5,766 bases of DNA from Devosia sp. (GTDB lineage Bacteria; Pseudomonadota; Alphaproteobacteria; Rhizobiales; Devosiaceae). Under the pieces are notes generated by a model that saw only the letters and a program-made list of their open reading frames with translations, was not told the DNA's origin and did no database searches. Where the stretch lies: the NCBI GenBank assembly GCA_028290225.1, contig JAQGKH010000252.1, positions 1 to 5,766 of the forward strand, in the 5' to 3' direction. The position numbers and the translations under genes were made by a program. Positions 4,987 to 5,766 of this stretch are shown one piece after another; position 1 is the stretch's first letter; each line of letters opens with the position of its first letter.

Positions 4987-5766
4987 TTACGGTGTCTTCA
5001 GCACTTCCTTGACGAAGCGGTAATTGCCGGCGGTCAGGCCGGCATCGACTGGAATGGTCACCCCGGTGATGCCCGAGGCGGCATCGGAGGCGAGGAACAG
5101 CGCCGCATTGGCGACCTCTTCCGGCACCACCATCCGCCCCAGCGGGTAATGGGGCAGCACCTTGTCGAGCAGCCGCGGATCGGCCTCCAGGCGATGGTCC
5201 CATGCTGCGGTGCGCACCGAGCCAGGCGCCACCACATTGGCGCGCACGCCGCGCGCACCCAGTTCCACGGCGATCGCCTTGGCATAGGCAATCAGCCCCG
5301 CCTTGGCCGCGGAATAAGCGGGATTGCCAAAGTGCTGCAATCCATTGACCGATGAGATGAACACCACGTTCCCCCGGCCCCGAGCGGCCATGGCGGCAAG
5401 GATGGGGTCAACCAGTGCATAAGCGCCGTTCAGATTGATGGCCATTTCGCTGGCCCAGATCTCATCATCCAGCTGCCCCATATGCTCGGCCCGCGTATAA
5501 CCGGCATTGGCGATCACGGCATCGGGAGCACCCTGCTCGGCGATATAGCTTGATATTGCCTGCCGGGTCGCCGCGGGCTCGGCCTGATCAAAGATCACCC
5601 TGCCAGCAAGCGGCAGGCCATTGAGCATCCCCGGATCCCGATCGCCGCCTATGACCTGGGCGCCGGCCTGCACGAAGGTCTCGACCAGCACCCGGCCAAT
5701 GCCGCCGCCCGCGCCCGAAATCAGCACGGTCCTGCCTTCGAGCCGGAACAAAGCTTGGGTCAATCT
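4987..5766 (-). CDS. Short-chain dehydrogenase/reductase (classical SDR); 5' end at or beyond window edge
   Basis: About 258 residues are visible, which is nearly the full length of a classical SDR (about 250). Numbering from the TTG at 5763-5761, the Rossmann cofactor loop is SGAGGGIG at 16-23, and an Asp at 41 closes the second strand, which favours NAD(H) over NADP(H). The NAG motif is at 86-88. The catalytic tetrad is N110, S138, Y150 and K154 in YSAAK, and the PG motif is at 180-181. It should oxidise an alcohol or reduce a ketone in the cytoplasm; the substrate is not predictable. The start is unresolved: TTG at 5763 is possible, but the frame stays open to the window edge, so an ATG further upstream is equally likely. 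The stop is TAA at 4989-4987. It lies 243 bases upstream of the regulator gene on the same strand. Confidence 0.9.
   Translation of the reverse strand, partial: RLTQALFRLEGRTVLISGAGGGIGRVLVETFVQAGAQVIGGDRDPGMLNGLPLAGRVIFDQAEPAATRQAISSYIAEQGAPDAVIANAGYTRAEHMGQLDDEIWASEMAINLNGAYALVDPILAAMAARGRGNVVFISSVNGLQHFGNPAYSAAKAGLIAYAKAIAVELGARGVRANVVAPGSVRTAAWDHRLEADPRLLDKVLPHYPLGRMVVPEEVANAALFLASDAASGITGVTIPVDAGLTAGNYRFVKEVLKTP

Overview
The window is GC-rich, with GC-rich third codon positions, short or overlapping intergenic spaces, and protein families common in soil and marine Alphaproteobacteria. A Hyphomicrobiales/Devosia-like host is my best guess, inferred from protein style only; no taxonomic marker is present.

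Left half, plus strand (1-2498): the 3' end of a hydantoinase/oxoprolinase subunit A gene (hyuA-type) runs into a complete subunit B gene (hyuB-type) through a 4-base ATGA overlap. Together they would form an ATP-dependent amidohydrolase or carboxylase of the N-methylhydantoinase / 5-oxoprolinase / acetone carboxylase superfamily. The actual substrate cannot be read from the sequence. The operon ends in a good intrinsic terminator at 2539-2577.

Right half, minus strand (5766 down to 2576), read in transcription order: an NAD(P)-dependent short-chain dehydrogenase/reductase; a 243-base spacer rich in inverted repeats and a repeated bipartite motif; a GntR-type regulator with two winged-helix domains ahead of one FCD ligand-binding domain; and, overlapping the regulator stop by one base, a PotD-like (family 1) solute-binding protein with no visible signal peptide. 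The minus-strand genes converge on hyuAB, and the last minus-strand stop codon lies inside the T-run of the hyuAB terminator.

Working picture (inference): this is a small catabolic locus in which the HyuAB enzyme and the dehydrogenase handle an amide, lactam or keto-type substrate, and the GntR/FCD protein controls the locus. The most unusual part is the tightly coupled pair of a tandem-wHTH FCD regulator and a leaderless solute-binding protein. It may be a split, cytoplasmic sensor analogous to the SgrR design (winged helix plus solute-binding domain), rather than a transporter component; no permease or ATPase gene is in the window. No RNA genes, insertion sequences, CRISPR arrays or att sites were seen.
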